DNA of 12,634 nt from Candidatus Pacearchaeota archaeon (GCA_030699205.1 JAUYJY010000065.1:1-12634); one strand, 5' to 3'. Positions 1-6,521 are shown, numbered from the stretch's first letter. Program-made: numbers and translations. Notes: generated by a model from the sequence alone, not told the origin.

Positions 1-325
1 GGAAGAACAAAAAACTGTTCAAAATATGGACAATTCTGTTGATTAGCACAATTGTTTTCAGAATTGTACAGATAGAGAATTCTGGACAAATAGTGTTCCA
101 ATTATCAGAATTATCTATATTTTGTCTTCTGCTATATATCTTCCAGCCCAGCACACTCTTAAATGTTGTAGCTACACAAATTCATACATCATATATAAAA
201 AATTATCATCAATAACCTAAAAATCAAATACCACATTTCAAAAACAATTTTACCCTCTATAAAATCAAATTAAATTGCAATAAGCCAAATTTAATCAATT
301 ATTCCTATTTTAAGATTAAAGAAAA
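1..325. other. AT-rich stretch without a recognisable gene
   Basis: No open reading frame of convincing length lies on either strand here, and no tRNA, rRNA or CRISPR structure is visible. The first 41 bases read in frame 1 as a short peptide containing NCSKYGQFC before a TGA at 40-42. This could be the tail of a gene lying to the left, but it is too short to call. A plus-oriented TATA-like run at 190-200 (atatataaaa) has no start codon at the expected distance. The left third carries the inverted repeats listed separately. Confidence 0.5.
30..112. repeat. cluster of short inverted repeats (CAGAATT / AATTCTG)
   Basis: ACAATTCTG at 30-38 is the exact reverse complement of CAGAATTGT at 59-67. 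AATTCTG recurs at 78-84 and CAGAATT at 106-112, giving a second inverted pair. The palindrome ACAATTGT lies at 48-55. The same motif therefore appears four times in alternating orientation within 83 bases. It could be an operator cluster, a stem-loop region or the remnant of a mobile element end. Nothing in the flanks decides between these. Confidence 0.4.
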
Positions 326-334
326 GTTAATAAA
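326..334 (+). promoter_or_regulatory. possible TATA box for the small basic peptide gene
   Basis: GTTAATAAA is centred near 330, so transcription would begin near 356. That gives a leader of about 25 bases that contains the ribosome binding site. A second TATA-like run, TTTATAATA at about 345-353, would start transcription after the ribosome binding site and so fits less well. The assignment is tentative in such AT-rich sequence. Confidence 0.3.
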
Positions 335-366
335 CTCTAAATGCTTTATAATAAAATTAAAGAAAA

Positions 367-373
367 GAGGTGA
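367..373 (+). promoter_or_regulatory. strong Shine-Dalgarno site
   Basis: GAGGTGA is complementary over seven bases to the conserved 3' end of 16S rRNA and sits seven bases before the ATG at 381. Most first genes of units in this window lack a leader, so this full site stands out. It is the main argument that the 23-codon frame is translated. Confidence 0.65.
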
Positions 374-380
374 CTTTCCT

Positions 381-452
381 ATGGCAAAAAAAGCAAAAGC
401 TAAAAGAGCCCCAGCTAAGAAAAAGAAAGTAGCTAAGAAAAAAAAGAGATAA
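381..452 (+). CDS. very small, highly basic Lys/Ala-rich peptide (23 aa)
   Basis: The frame encodes 23 residues made almost only of Lys, Ala and Arg: it begins MAKKAKAKRAPAKKKK and ends with a Lys/Arg run. No other start or larger frame competes. A seven-base Shine-Dalgarno match lies at ideal spacing, and a T-rich tract follows 18 bases after the stop, so it looks like a complete one-gene unit. The composition resembles the lysine/alanine-rich tails of histone H1-like and some archaeal nucleic-acid-binding proteins, so binding of DNA or RNA by charge is plausible. There is no fold or catalytic motif. It is convergent with the TrmB-like gene, with 27 bases between the stops. The alternative is a spurious A-rich frame, but the well-formed initiation site argues against that. 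Function is inferred only from composition. Confidence 0.6.
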   Translation: MAKKAKAKRAPAKKKKVAKKKKR

Positions 453-470
453 ATCAACGCATCCACAAAT

Positions 471-489
471 TTTATTTTTTTATTTTTTT
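471..489 (+). terminator. T-rich archaeal-type terminator
   Basis: A run of T broken by only two A (three T, A, eight T or so, A, seven T) lies 18 bases after the stop of the small basic peptide gene. Archaeal RNA polymerase terminates at such T tracts without needing a hairpin. The tract overlaps the last codons (Lys-Lys-stop) of the convergent regulator gene. Confidence 0.6.
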
Positions 490-1199
490 ATCCTCTCAGA
501 ATTTTTATAAGTCTCAATAAACAACTTGCTCATCAATTTAGAAAACGCCTTATCTTTAATTAATAAAGTCACATTAGATTTTATCAGAGAAATCATCGTC
601 TGCTCTCCATCAATAATAGACATTGCAATTCCATCATTCTCTATCTTCCTATAATTTTTATTTACCTTAAGCCAGCTTAGTACATTCTTTTTTGTTTCTT
701 CATCATATCTAACAAGAGTCTTTAAATCAACCCCTCTTTTCAAAGCCCTTTCAGTATCTCCAATCCATTCAGGTCTGACTTCTGAAGACCACTTAACAGT
801 ATAACTATATTTCTTAGAATGAGGCATTTCACCGACAATTTTATGAAAACCTCTTTTACCTAAAACCACCTCAACAGGATTTTTATAAGTATCCTCGTAA
901 AAATCTTTCATTTTTTCTATATGCTCTTTAATTTTCTTTAATTTCTCTTCCTTCTCATTAATTAATTTAAAGAAATTCTCTGGATTACTCGCAACAAACT
1001 TCTTAGTCTTCTCAGGCACAACACTAACAATTCCCTTATGAACTAAGGAATCCAAGACATCATAAATTCGACTATATGGCACACCACTCCTTTTACTTAC
1101 ATCCCCTGCACTTAAAGCTCCAAATTGAACCAAAGTTTCGTAAGCCCTACTCTCGTTCTTAGTTAAACCTAATTCTTCATATCCTTCAATTAAATCCAT
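480..1199 (-). CDS. TrmB-family transcriptional regulator, short form (239 aa)
   Basis: Residues about 1-75 form the winged-helix domain of the TrmB family: LGLTKNESRAYETLVQFG, then a turn and a recognition helix near 40-57 (VPYSRIYDVLDSLVHKG). Residues about 76-104 are a Lys/Glu-rich coiled coil suited to dimerisation. The rest resembles the C-terminal ligand or dimerisation domain of short TrmB proteins, including RALKRGVDLKTLV and a later SIIDGEQTMISL strand pair. It is shorter than the sugar-binding TrmB proteins of Thermococcales, so an effector cannot be named. The gene is divergent from the phosphatase-kinase-transporter operon, and the shared 111-base region holds an 18-bp palindrome. 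Self-regulation and control of that operon are the likely roles. The ATG at 1199 is supported by a TATA-like box 25 bases upstream, implying a leaderless mRNA. Confidence 0.85.
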   Translation of the reverse strand: MDLIEGYEELGLTKNESRAYETLVQFGALSAGDVSKRSGVPYSRIYDVLDSLVHKGIVSVVPEKTKKFVASNPENFFKLINEKEEKLKKIKEHIEKMKDFYEDTYKNPVEVVLGKRGFHKIVGEMPHSKKYSYTVKWSSEVRPEWIGDTERALKRGVDLKTLVRYDEETKKNVLSWLKVNKNYRKIENDGIAMSIIDGEQTMISLIKSNVTLLIKDKAFSKLMSKLFIETYKNSERIKK

Positions 1200-1220
1200 C
1201 TCTAAACATAAAATCCAGCA

Positions 1221-1228
1221 TTTTTAAC
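1221..1228 (-). promoter_or_regulatory. TATA-like box of the TrmB-like gene
   Basis: On the minus strand the sequence reads gagttaaaaat. The box centre is about 25 bases before the ATG at 1199, the archaeal TATA-to-start distance expected for a leaderless mRNA. A second candidate, the TATATA core inside the palindrome at 1240-1257, would give a leader of about 23 bases with no clear Shine-Dalgarno site. Confidence 0.45.
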
Positions 1229-1239
1229 TCTTCCTATCA

Positions 1240-1257
1240 CCACCCTATATAGGGTGG
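1240..1257. promoter_or_regulatory. 18-bp perfect palindrome, probable operator
   Basis: CCACCCTATATAGGGTGG is a perfect 18-bp palindrome with GC-rich arms, very unlike the surrounding AT-rich DNA. It lies between the divergent regulator and the HAD operon, just upstream of the regulator's probable TATA box. A dimeric winged-helix regulator would bind such a site. The obvious candidate is the adjacent TrmB-like protein, which is inference from position. Confidence 0.65.
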
Positions 1258-1278
1258 CATAAACTTAAATACTTATTT

Positions 1279-1293
1279 TAGTAAAAATTACTA
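1279..1293 (+). promoter_or_regulatory. inverted repeat over the probable TATA box of the HAD-kinase-transporter operon
   Basis: TAGTAA at 279-284 and TTACTA at 288-293 of this stretch (1279-1284 and 1288-1293) form a 6-bp inverted repeat around AAA. Its centre, 1286, is 25 bases before the ATG at 1311, exactly where a leaderless TATA box (gtaaaaat) should be. TAGTAAAA is repeated directly at 1279-1286 and 1299-1306, a spacing of 20 bases or two helix turns. A repressor bound here would block the promoter. Confidence 0.45.
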
Positions 1294-1310
1294 TAAAGTA
1301 GTAAAATAAA

Positions 1311-1982
1311 ATGACAAGAAAAAATAATAGGAGTTTAGTAGCCATCTTTGATATGGATAAAACTCTAATAGATTCAGGGAGAAAATTGGAAGCAGACGTA
1401 GCAAATGCCATGCAAAGAATTGGCATCTCAATTACTCCAGAAGAAGCAGCTACAAAAAACTGGTATGAGCTGGCTAATTCATATGGAATAAGTGAAGAAA
1501 ATTTTAATAGATCCTTCAAACAAAGAAAATCATGGGAAGAATCATTAAGAGATGGAGAAGCACCTCTATTTCCAGAAACTTATGAAACCCTTGATAGACT
1601 TCAATCTGAAGGTGTTCAATTAGGACTATTAACGCGATCAAACGAAGAATACACAAGAGCAAAAATAAATCATTTCGGTCTTCAAAGATACTTTGGGGAC
1701 AGAGTTGCAATAACTGATGTAAAAGCAGAATCAAAATTTCAGGAAGCATTACAACTAATCAGACAATTAGGTCCCACCAACCTAAGAAGGGCTTACTTCA
1801 TAGGAGACAAAGCAGAGGATGTAAAGGTATCCCAACCAGTTGAAACAATGCTTTTTGTTCCAAGTAAGGGATTATATGTAAACAGAGATGGCTTAACAAT
1901 CCCAGAAGAAGTAGCAACCTATAGGGTAATTTCTTCTTTGTCTGAAATTCCAGAAATCATAAGAGGAGAAAATGAAAGATAA
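1311..1982 (+). CDS. HAD-superfamily phosphatase (phosphoglycolate phosphatase-like)
   Basis: This 223-residue protein carries all four HAD motifs. Motif I is FDMDKTLID with nucleophile D14 and acid/base D16. Motif II is LLTRS with T108. The motif III lysine is probably K142. Motif IV is FIGDKAED with D166 and D170 for Mg2+. A helical cap of about 70 residues sits between motifs I and II, as in C1-cap enzymes such as phosphoglycolate phosphatase and small-molecule pyrophosphatases. It should be a cytoplasmic Mg2+-dependent phosphohydrolase, with unknown substrate. It is the first gene of a plus-strand operon and overlaps the next gene, an APH-fold kinase, by 11 bases, so the two are probably translationally coupled. 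A phosphatase and a kinase made together may act on the same or linked metabolites. The ATG at 1311 fits the TATA-like box 25 bases upstream. Confidence 0.8.
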   Translation: MTRKNNRSLVAIFDMDKTLIDSGRKLEADVANAMQRIGISITPEEAATKNWYELANSYGISEENFNRSFKQRKSWEESLRDGEAPLFPETYETLDRLQSEGVQLGLLTRSNEEYTRAKINHFGLQRYFGDRVAITDVKAESKFQEALQLIRQLGPTNLRRAYFIGDKAEDVKVSQPVETMLFVPSKGLYVNRDGLTIPEEVATYRVISSLSEIPEIIRGENER

Positions 1983-2943
1983 AGCAAAAGAAATCTTAGA
2001 AAAAGAATACAACGCAAAAGTCCTTGAAATTAAAGAAACAGAAGGAGGATTTTCTCACCCGATGTATTTAGCAGAAATAAACAAAGAACCTTTTTCAGTC
2101 CTAATTAGATTCTCAAACCTTTCTCAAAAAAAGAAATGGGATTTGAGAAAAGAAGTTTGGGTTTTAAAAAAATTAGCAGAGGCAGGAATTCCTGTTCCAA
2201 GAGTCTACTCATTTTATAAAAATGAATCTGAAAATGAACATGATTATATGACTCTGGAAAAGTTGAAAGGCACAAGATTGGACAAAATTTGGGATAATCT
2301 CTCATCAGAAGAAAAGAAAATTATTGCTAAGAAAATAGGAAAACTAATAAAAAAAATTCATTCAATAAAATTAGGAAAATTCGGCAGATTAGAAGAAAAC
2401 GGAGAGATCGATACAGATAAATCATTTCAATTCAAAACAGATGGAGATAAAAAACCCCATAATCAATACATTAGAGAATTTTTAATAAGGACTCTAAAGG
2501 ATTTTGCAAGACTAATTGGCTTTGAGCACTTAGACCATAAAAAAATAGCAAGGTGGACAAAATTCATAATAGAAAACAAAGAATTATACGATTACAAAGA
2601 TCAACCCACATTAATTCACGGAGACATGCATCTCGGACATTTATTCGTAGAAAAAATAAATGGAGAATATGAAATAACTGGAGTCATAGATGTTGAATTT
2701 GCGGAACCGGAACACCCAGAGTATGATTTTATAAAATTACACAGACAGGGATTCTTCAACAATTCAGAATTATTAAACTCATTAAAAGAAGGATATGGTG
2801 AAATAAATGAAAAACTAGTGGAATTTTTCAGAATCTCAAGAGACATTGGATTTACTCAAGTACTTCTCGAATCAGGGGCAAACGAAAAAGCCGAAGAAGT
2901 AATTGAAGATATAGATAAAAGAATTGACAACTTTAAAAAATGA
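1972..2943 (+). CDS. APH-family (aminoglycoside phosphotransferase-fold) small-molecule kinase
   Basis: The 323 residues show the protein-kinase-like APH fold. An N-lobe with an ATP-binding strand region runs to about residue 95, and the hinge is near MTLEKLKGTRL. The catalytic loop is LIHGDMHLGHLFV (H216, D218, H220) and the metal-binding segment is VIDVEFAEPEHPEYDF (D240, E242). In most APH proteins the catalytic loop reads HGDxHxxN. Here the metal-binding Asn is replaced by His (H223), and the second metal site reads DVE. A Gln occurs at this place in some sugar kinases, so activity is not excluded. It likely phosphorylates a hydroxylated small molecule such as an amino alcohol, sugar or nucleoside; drug resistance is only one possibility. 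GAGGAG at 1963-1968 serves as the ribosome binding site inside the preceding HAD gene. Confidence 0.78.
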   Translation: MKDKAKEILEKEYNAKVLEIKETEGGFSHPMYLAEINKEPFSVLIRFSNLSQKKKWDLRKEVWVLKKLAEAGIPVPRVYSFYKNESENEHDYMTLEKLKGTRLDKIWDNLSSEEKKIIAKKIGKLIKKIHSIKLGKFGRLEENGEIDTDKSFQFKTDGDKKPHNQYIREFLIRTLKDFARLIGFEHLDHKKIARWTKFIIENKELYDYKDQPTLIHGDMHLGHLFVEKINGEYEITGVIDVEFAEPEHPEYDFIKLHRQGFFNNSELLNSLKEGYGEINEKLVEFFRISRDIGFTQVLLESGANEKAEEVIEDIDKRIDNFKK

Positions 2944-2988
2944 CAAGAAATAAAACCCATAGAGATTTAACCTTATTAAAGAAGTAAA

Positions 2989-3867
2989 ATGGAAAAAGAA
3001 ACAATCGGCTTTATTGAAGTATTCTTTGCATCATTATTATTTGGTTTAATGCCAATCATAGTCCGATTTGGAAACAATCTTGGACCCTACAACCTTTCAT
3101 TCTTCAGAGTGTTGGTTGCAACTATCTCAGTATTTATTTTTATAGTAATATCTAAAAAAATATCTCTAACTCCCTTCAGATATGAAAAAAAGAAACTAAT
3201 ATTTTTTGGAGCAATACACGGCTTCATAATTCTTGGTCTTTTCTTGGCAATCCAATACTTGACAATCGCCTCAGCAGTCCTCCTTCAATACTCAAGCTCA
3301 ATATGGATTGTCGTTTTCTCCTATTTTATTTTAAAAGAAAAAATAACAAAAAGAACAGCCTTTGCTCTTCTAATAGCATTCATAGGCCTTATTTTTGTAG
3401 TTTCTCCTCAAAACTTTTTTCTTAAAGAAAGTTTTATTGGCTCTTTAGCAGGATTAGGAACTGGAATAGGCATGGGCATGGTCTACACACTATCAAAAAC
3501 TTTCAAAAAATATGATAAAGTCTCTTTAACTTTTTGGCAAAACTTAATCGCAATCCCATTTGTAACCCCGCTCTTATTTATTAACTTGCCTAAATTTTCT
3601 ACTTTTGACATAGGCATAATCCTCTTGCTCGGTTCTCTTTTCACCGCAGTTCCTTTTATTCTAATCTACAAAGGATTTAGTAAAATTAAAGCTCAAAAAG
3701 GAAGTGTAATAATAATGTTAGATATTGTCTTCGCCGTTATCTTCGCATGGATAGTCTTTAAAGAAATTCCAACAACATTCACAATAATTGGAGGAGCCAT
3801 GATTCTTATAAGCACATATATTATAACAATAAAAGAAAAAAAGCCAATTGAAGAATTTAACAATTAA
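2989..3867 (+). CDS. EamA/DMT-superfamily permease (10 membrane segments)
   Basis: The 292-residue protein is very hydrophobic and shows about ten membrane helices in two tandem EamA repeats, roughly residues 8-138 and 150-285. Typical features are the first helix SLLFGLMPIIVRFG, the segment SAVLLQYSSSIWIVVFSYFILKEKIT in the first repeat (only its position near residues 95-120 is diagnostic) and its counterpart DIVFAVIFAWIVFKE in the second. DMT family members move amino acids, nucleotide sugars, nucleosides or other metabolites across the cytoplasmic membrane. The substrate cannot be read from sequence. It starts 45 bases after the kinase gene and is followed one base later by the MFS gene, so it belongs to the same operon. 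A weak TATA-like run at 2964-2971 might add internal transcription. Confidence 0.85.
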   Translation: MEKETIGFIEVFFASLLFGLMPIIVRFGNNLGPYNLSFFRVLVATISVFIFIVISKKISLTPFRYEKKKLIFFGAIHGFIILGLFLAIQYLTIASAVLLQYSSSIWIVVFSYFILKEKITKRTAFALLIAFIGLIFVVSPQNFFLKESFIGSLAGLGTGIGMGMVYTLSKTFKKYDKVSLTFWQNLIAIPFVTPLLFINLPKFSTFDIGIILLLGSLFTAVPFILIYKGFSKIKAQKGSVIIMLDIVFAVIFAWIVFKEIPTTFTIIGGAMILISTYIITIKEKKPIEEFNN

Positions 3868-3868
3868 A

Positions 3869-5110
3869 ATGAAACCTACAACAAAAAACATTAAATCAAA
3901 CCTTCCAAAATTTCTCATAATAAGAGCATTTCAAGATGCCTCGCTTTTATGGATCCCAATAATATATCTTTTCTACAACTCTATAGGTCTTAATTTAGCC
4001 CAAATAGGAATTATAGCATCAGTATCCTTCTTCACAACATTCTTATTGGAAGTACCTACAGGAGTAATGGCTGATAAAATTGGAAGGAAAAAAACCTTAG
4101 TTATTGGAGGAATTTTAACAATTCTTTTCTCTTTAACTTTGATATTTGCAAATTCATTCTACGAAGTATTCCTTGCATCTTTATTTCTTGGGTCAGCAAT
4201 AGCAATTAACAGCGGAGCAGACACTGCAATTATCTACGATTCATTAAAACAATTAAAAAAAGAAAATCAATTCAAAGAATTTCTTGGAAAGCATCAAGGA
4301 ATTGGATTATTTTCTGGGGCCACTGCACTGCTATTCTTAGGGTTATCATCAAAAATAAATTTCAAGCCAGTTTTTATTATCGTCACATTTTTAGCAACTA
4401 TATCAACATTAATAATCTTGACGCTAAAAGAGCCAAAAGTACACTCAAAAAAACTTGGAACTTCGCTAAACCACTTCATAGAATCAACAAAAGAAATTCT
4501 TTCCAAAAAAATACTATTTATTATTTTTAGCTATACAATAATTGTAGTTGCTATAATAAATGGATTTTTTAGATTCCACCAGATTTATGCAAATCAAGTA
4601 GGGATAAAAATAGCATCAATTAGTTTAGTTTATTCAGCAATGTTTTTTATAGCAGGAATCTCAAGTTTCAATATTAAAAGATTAGAAAGATTTCTTGGAT
4701 TAAAGTTATCTTTAATTTTAATTCCGATTACTCTTGGATTGTCTTATATACTCATGGGAACATTTTTCACACCATTATCTATTTTATTCGTCTTTCTAGA
4801 ATCTATAATTGCAGGAATAAGTCTCATAACCTTAGAAGATTTGCAAAACAAACTGATTTCCTCAGAAAAAAGAGCTACAATTCTTTCAGTCTCAAGTTTC
4901 TTCCAAAGTGCTTTCAAAGGAATATTTATATTAATAATCGGCGTTCTAGCACAAGCAAAAAGCCTAAGACCAACATATATAATTCTCGGTCTATTCATAA
5001 TAATTTTAGGAACATATTTAGCATCAAGAATAAATTCATATTACAAGACCAAAACAATTAGGCCACGATCCAACAAGAACAGAAGAAACAGAAAGATACA
5101 AAGTCAATAG
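3869..5110 (+). CDS. major facilitator superfamily (MFS) transporter
   Basis: The 413 residues contain about twelve membrane helices in two halves. The MFS motif A, GVMADKIGRKK (residues 65-75), lies in the loop after the second helix. The preceding EVPT and the later RATILSVSSFFQSAFKG segment are typical of archaeal and bacterial drug- or metabolite-efflux MFS proteins. The C-terminal tail of about 20 residues is strongly basic and lies outside the membrane. I chose the ATG at 3869, one base after the EamA stop. A TTG in the same frame at 3848 would add seven residues inside the EamA gene and looks less likely. It is the last gene of the operon and converges with the AbiEi-like gene 28 bases further on. 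Two permeases of different families in one operon suggest import and export, or two related substrates. Confidence 0.85.
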   Translation: MKPTTKNIKSNLPKFLIIRAFQDASLLWIPIIYLFYNSIGLNLAQIGIIASVSFFTTFLLEVPTGVMADKIGRKKTLVIGGILTILFSLTLIFANSFYEVFLASLFLGSAIAINSGADTAIIYDSLKQLKKENQFKEFLGKHQGIGLFSGATALLFLGLSSKINFKPVFIIVTFLATISTLIILTLKEPKVHSKKLGTSLNHFIESTKEILSKKILFIIFSYTIIVVAIINGFFRFHQIYANQVGIKIASISLVYSAMFFIAGISSFNIKRLERFLGLKLSLILIPITLGLSYILMGTFFTPLSILFVFLESIIAGISLITLEDLQNKLISSEKRATILSVSSFFQSAFKGIFILIIGVLAQAKSLRPTYIILGLFIIILGTYLASRINSYYKTKTIRPRSNKNRRNRKIQSQ

Positions 5111-5138
5111 ATTATCAGGAAATATTAATGTATATGAA

Positions 5139-5720
5139 TCACCTTAACAAGCCCTCAACCTTCCCCCTAAACCTCACAGAATACCTTCTCAAATACCCCC
5201 CCAATTTCTTCCTATCAATCCTCTTCTTAAATTCAAAAACAACTTCCTTATCCAATGGCTGCCTGAAATAAACCATGTCGATAAAAGTCTTCTCAATATC
5301 CGAATAAGGGAAATAAAAATCTCCGTCCTTGTAATATTCAAACCCGAAGAGGTATTTCTTGTTTATCTTTTTAATAACTACGTTCCTGTCTAGGACCTTT
5401 CTTAACCCTCCCCTTACATTTCTCACTGTAACAACAATTGGATTGGTTTCTTGCTCCCATAAATTATGAAAGCTCGTTGCATTTTGAAGCCCCAAATAAG
5501 ATGGCTTAAAGCAAAAAACAATCAAAGAAGGATCGTCATGTATTGTATAAAATCCTTTTGTTAGTTTTTTAATCTCTTTTTTCTTCAATAAATTATTAAT
5601 CATCAAATAAATATATTTCTTGTTTCTCTTTTCTACAAATTTCTTTAAAGAGCCAATATCCACAACAGGACTTTCTGCAAAGAACTTCCTTGCATTGGAA
5701 ATATATTTTATTTTACCCAT
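5139..5720 (-). CDS. abiEi: AbiEi-like antitoxin / transcriptional regulator of a type IV toxin-antitoxin pair
   Basis: The 193 residues have the AbiEi layout. An N-terminal winged helix spans about residues 8-60 and ends in the wing KKLTKGFYTI. It is followed by the C-terminal AbiEi domain starting PSYLGLQNATSFHNLWEQ (73-90) and containing LFGFEYYKDGDFYFPYSDIEKTFIDMVY. In this family the second domain neutralises the partner toxin and the winged helix represses the operon. The start ATG at 5720 lies inside the end of the toxin gene (13-base overlap) and has GGAGA at 5732-5728, seven bases upstream, so translation is coupled to the toxin. In the characterised streptococcal and lactococcal systems the antitoxin gene comes first; here it comes second. 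The winged-helix regulator is clear. The AbiEi assignment is strengthened by the partner next door. Confidence 0.8.
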   Translation of the reverse strand: MGKIKYISNARKFFAESPVVDIGSLKKFVEKRNKKYIYLMINNLLKKKEIKKLTKGFYTIHDDPSLIVFCFKPSYLGLQNATSFHNLWEQETNPIVVTVRNVRGGLRKVLDRNVVIKKINKKYLFGFEYYKDGDFYFPYSDIEKTFIDMVYFRQPLDKEVVFEFKKRIDRKKLGGYLRRYSVRFRGKVEGLLR

Positions 5721-6355
5721 CTTTTTATCTCCACAAGAATTTGTTCAGCACTTGGAACAACCCCAACAAGAATTATCGCCGCCAAGTTTTTTTCGTCTAA
5801 GGGTTCCTTATAATTATTAATTAATTTTCTTAAGGCGCCACCAACAACTTCTATGTTTTCAACATGCATAAGCAAAAAGCCGATATCATAAAGATCCCTA
5901 ATTTTTAATCTTTTTAAATAAGTTTCAACTTTTTCTAATACTAATTCTTCGGGGCTTAAAGTATTAACATTAATAAAAAACCCCTCTGAAGTCTCATACT
6001 TTTTCAAATATGGTTTTTTGACCTGAAAAGTCGCCTCAAATCTTGCCGAAGTTCCATTAAGATCTAATTCGGAATAAATAGAATTTTCTTTCACTCTTTT
6101 TTTATTTATTTTGAATCCGACATTTTCTAAAGACTTAAAAAACTCTTTAATATTATCCAAATTTCTTGCAATGTAGACATCGACATCCTCTGAAAATCTG
6201 TTCCCTTGATAGCACCTCCATATTGCAGTCCCGCCATGAATTATTGCATCGGGAAAGAATTTGTAAAGTTCTTTGACAACTAAATCTTGAGCATAAGCTA
6301 TATCTTTTTCAGTTTTTTTTCTCAATCTTAAGTTTAAAGGTATTTTAGGTGCCAT
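5708..6355 (-). CDS. abiEii: AbiEii-like nucleotidyltransferase toxin
   Basis: The 215 residues match the AbiEii/AbiGii family of DNA polymerase beta-fold nucleotidyltransferases. Motif I is GGTAIWRCYQGNRFSEDVDV (41-60), giving the catalytic D57 and D59. R105 with E107 in ARFEATF may supply the third carboxylate region. The family's C-terminal motifs follow as ELVLEKVETYLKR (137-149) and KIRDLYDIGFLL (151-162), with K142, D154 and D157. The family transfers nucleotides to cellular RNA targets and stops growth until countered by AbiEi. This protein is shorter than many AbiEii toxins (often near 300 residues), with a reduced C-terminal helical region. It is the first gene of a two-gene operon. 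The ATG at 6355 sits about 26 bases from a TATA-like core that is itself inside an inverted repeat. Confidence 0.85.
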   Translation of the reverse strand: MAPKIPLNLRLRKKTEKDIAYAQDLVVKELYKFFPDAIIHGGTAIWRCYQGNRFSEDVDVYIARNLDNIKEFFKSLENVGFKINKKRVKENSIYSELDLNGTSARFEATFQVKKPYLKKYETSEGFFINVNTLSPEELVLEKVETYLKRLKIRDLYDIGFLLMHVENIEVVGGALRKLINNYKEPLDEKNLAAIILVGVVPSAEQILVEIKRWVK

Positions 6356-6392
6356 TTTAGTTACTAAACTTATAAATATCTATAAGTTTAGT
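6356..6392 (-). promoter_or_regulatory. promoter and operator of the AbiE-type operon
   Basis: ACTAAACTTATA (6363-6374) and TATAAGTTTAGT (6381-6392) are perfect 12-bp inverted arms around a 6-base spacer. A further TTTAGT at 6356-6361 pairs with the ACTAAA at 6363-6368, so the half-site occurs three times. The TATA-like core near 6378-6384 is 26 bases before the toxin ATG, in the centre of the repeat. Characterised AbiEi proteins repress their operon by binding inverted repeats in the promoter, which fits this layout. Confidence 0.65.
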
Positions 6393-6521
6393 GGTTTTAT
6401 AAAACTTTGCATTTTAATCGCCTCAAATCTAACACCTTCAGCTTTCTTCATTTCTCAACCTAGACAATTGCAACACGACCCAATTTAGGATAAAAATAGG
6501 TTATAATCTAAATTTAAACAA

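Noticed and set aside
1..120. Possible CRISPR array or leader at the left edge
   Set aside because: The repeated motifs are only seven to nine bases, alternate in orientation and have irregular spacing. No repeat of typical CRISPR length occurs.
1265..1749. Minus-strand frames of 77-84 residues antisense to the HAD gene
   Set aside because: They are hydrophobic low-complexity shadows of a gene with all HAD motifs intact.
3848..3868. TTG start of the MFS gene seven codons upstream
   Set aside because: The ATG at 3869 lies one base after the EamA stop, and the added residues do not belong to the first membrane helix.
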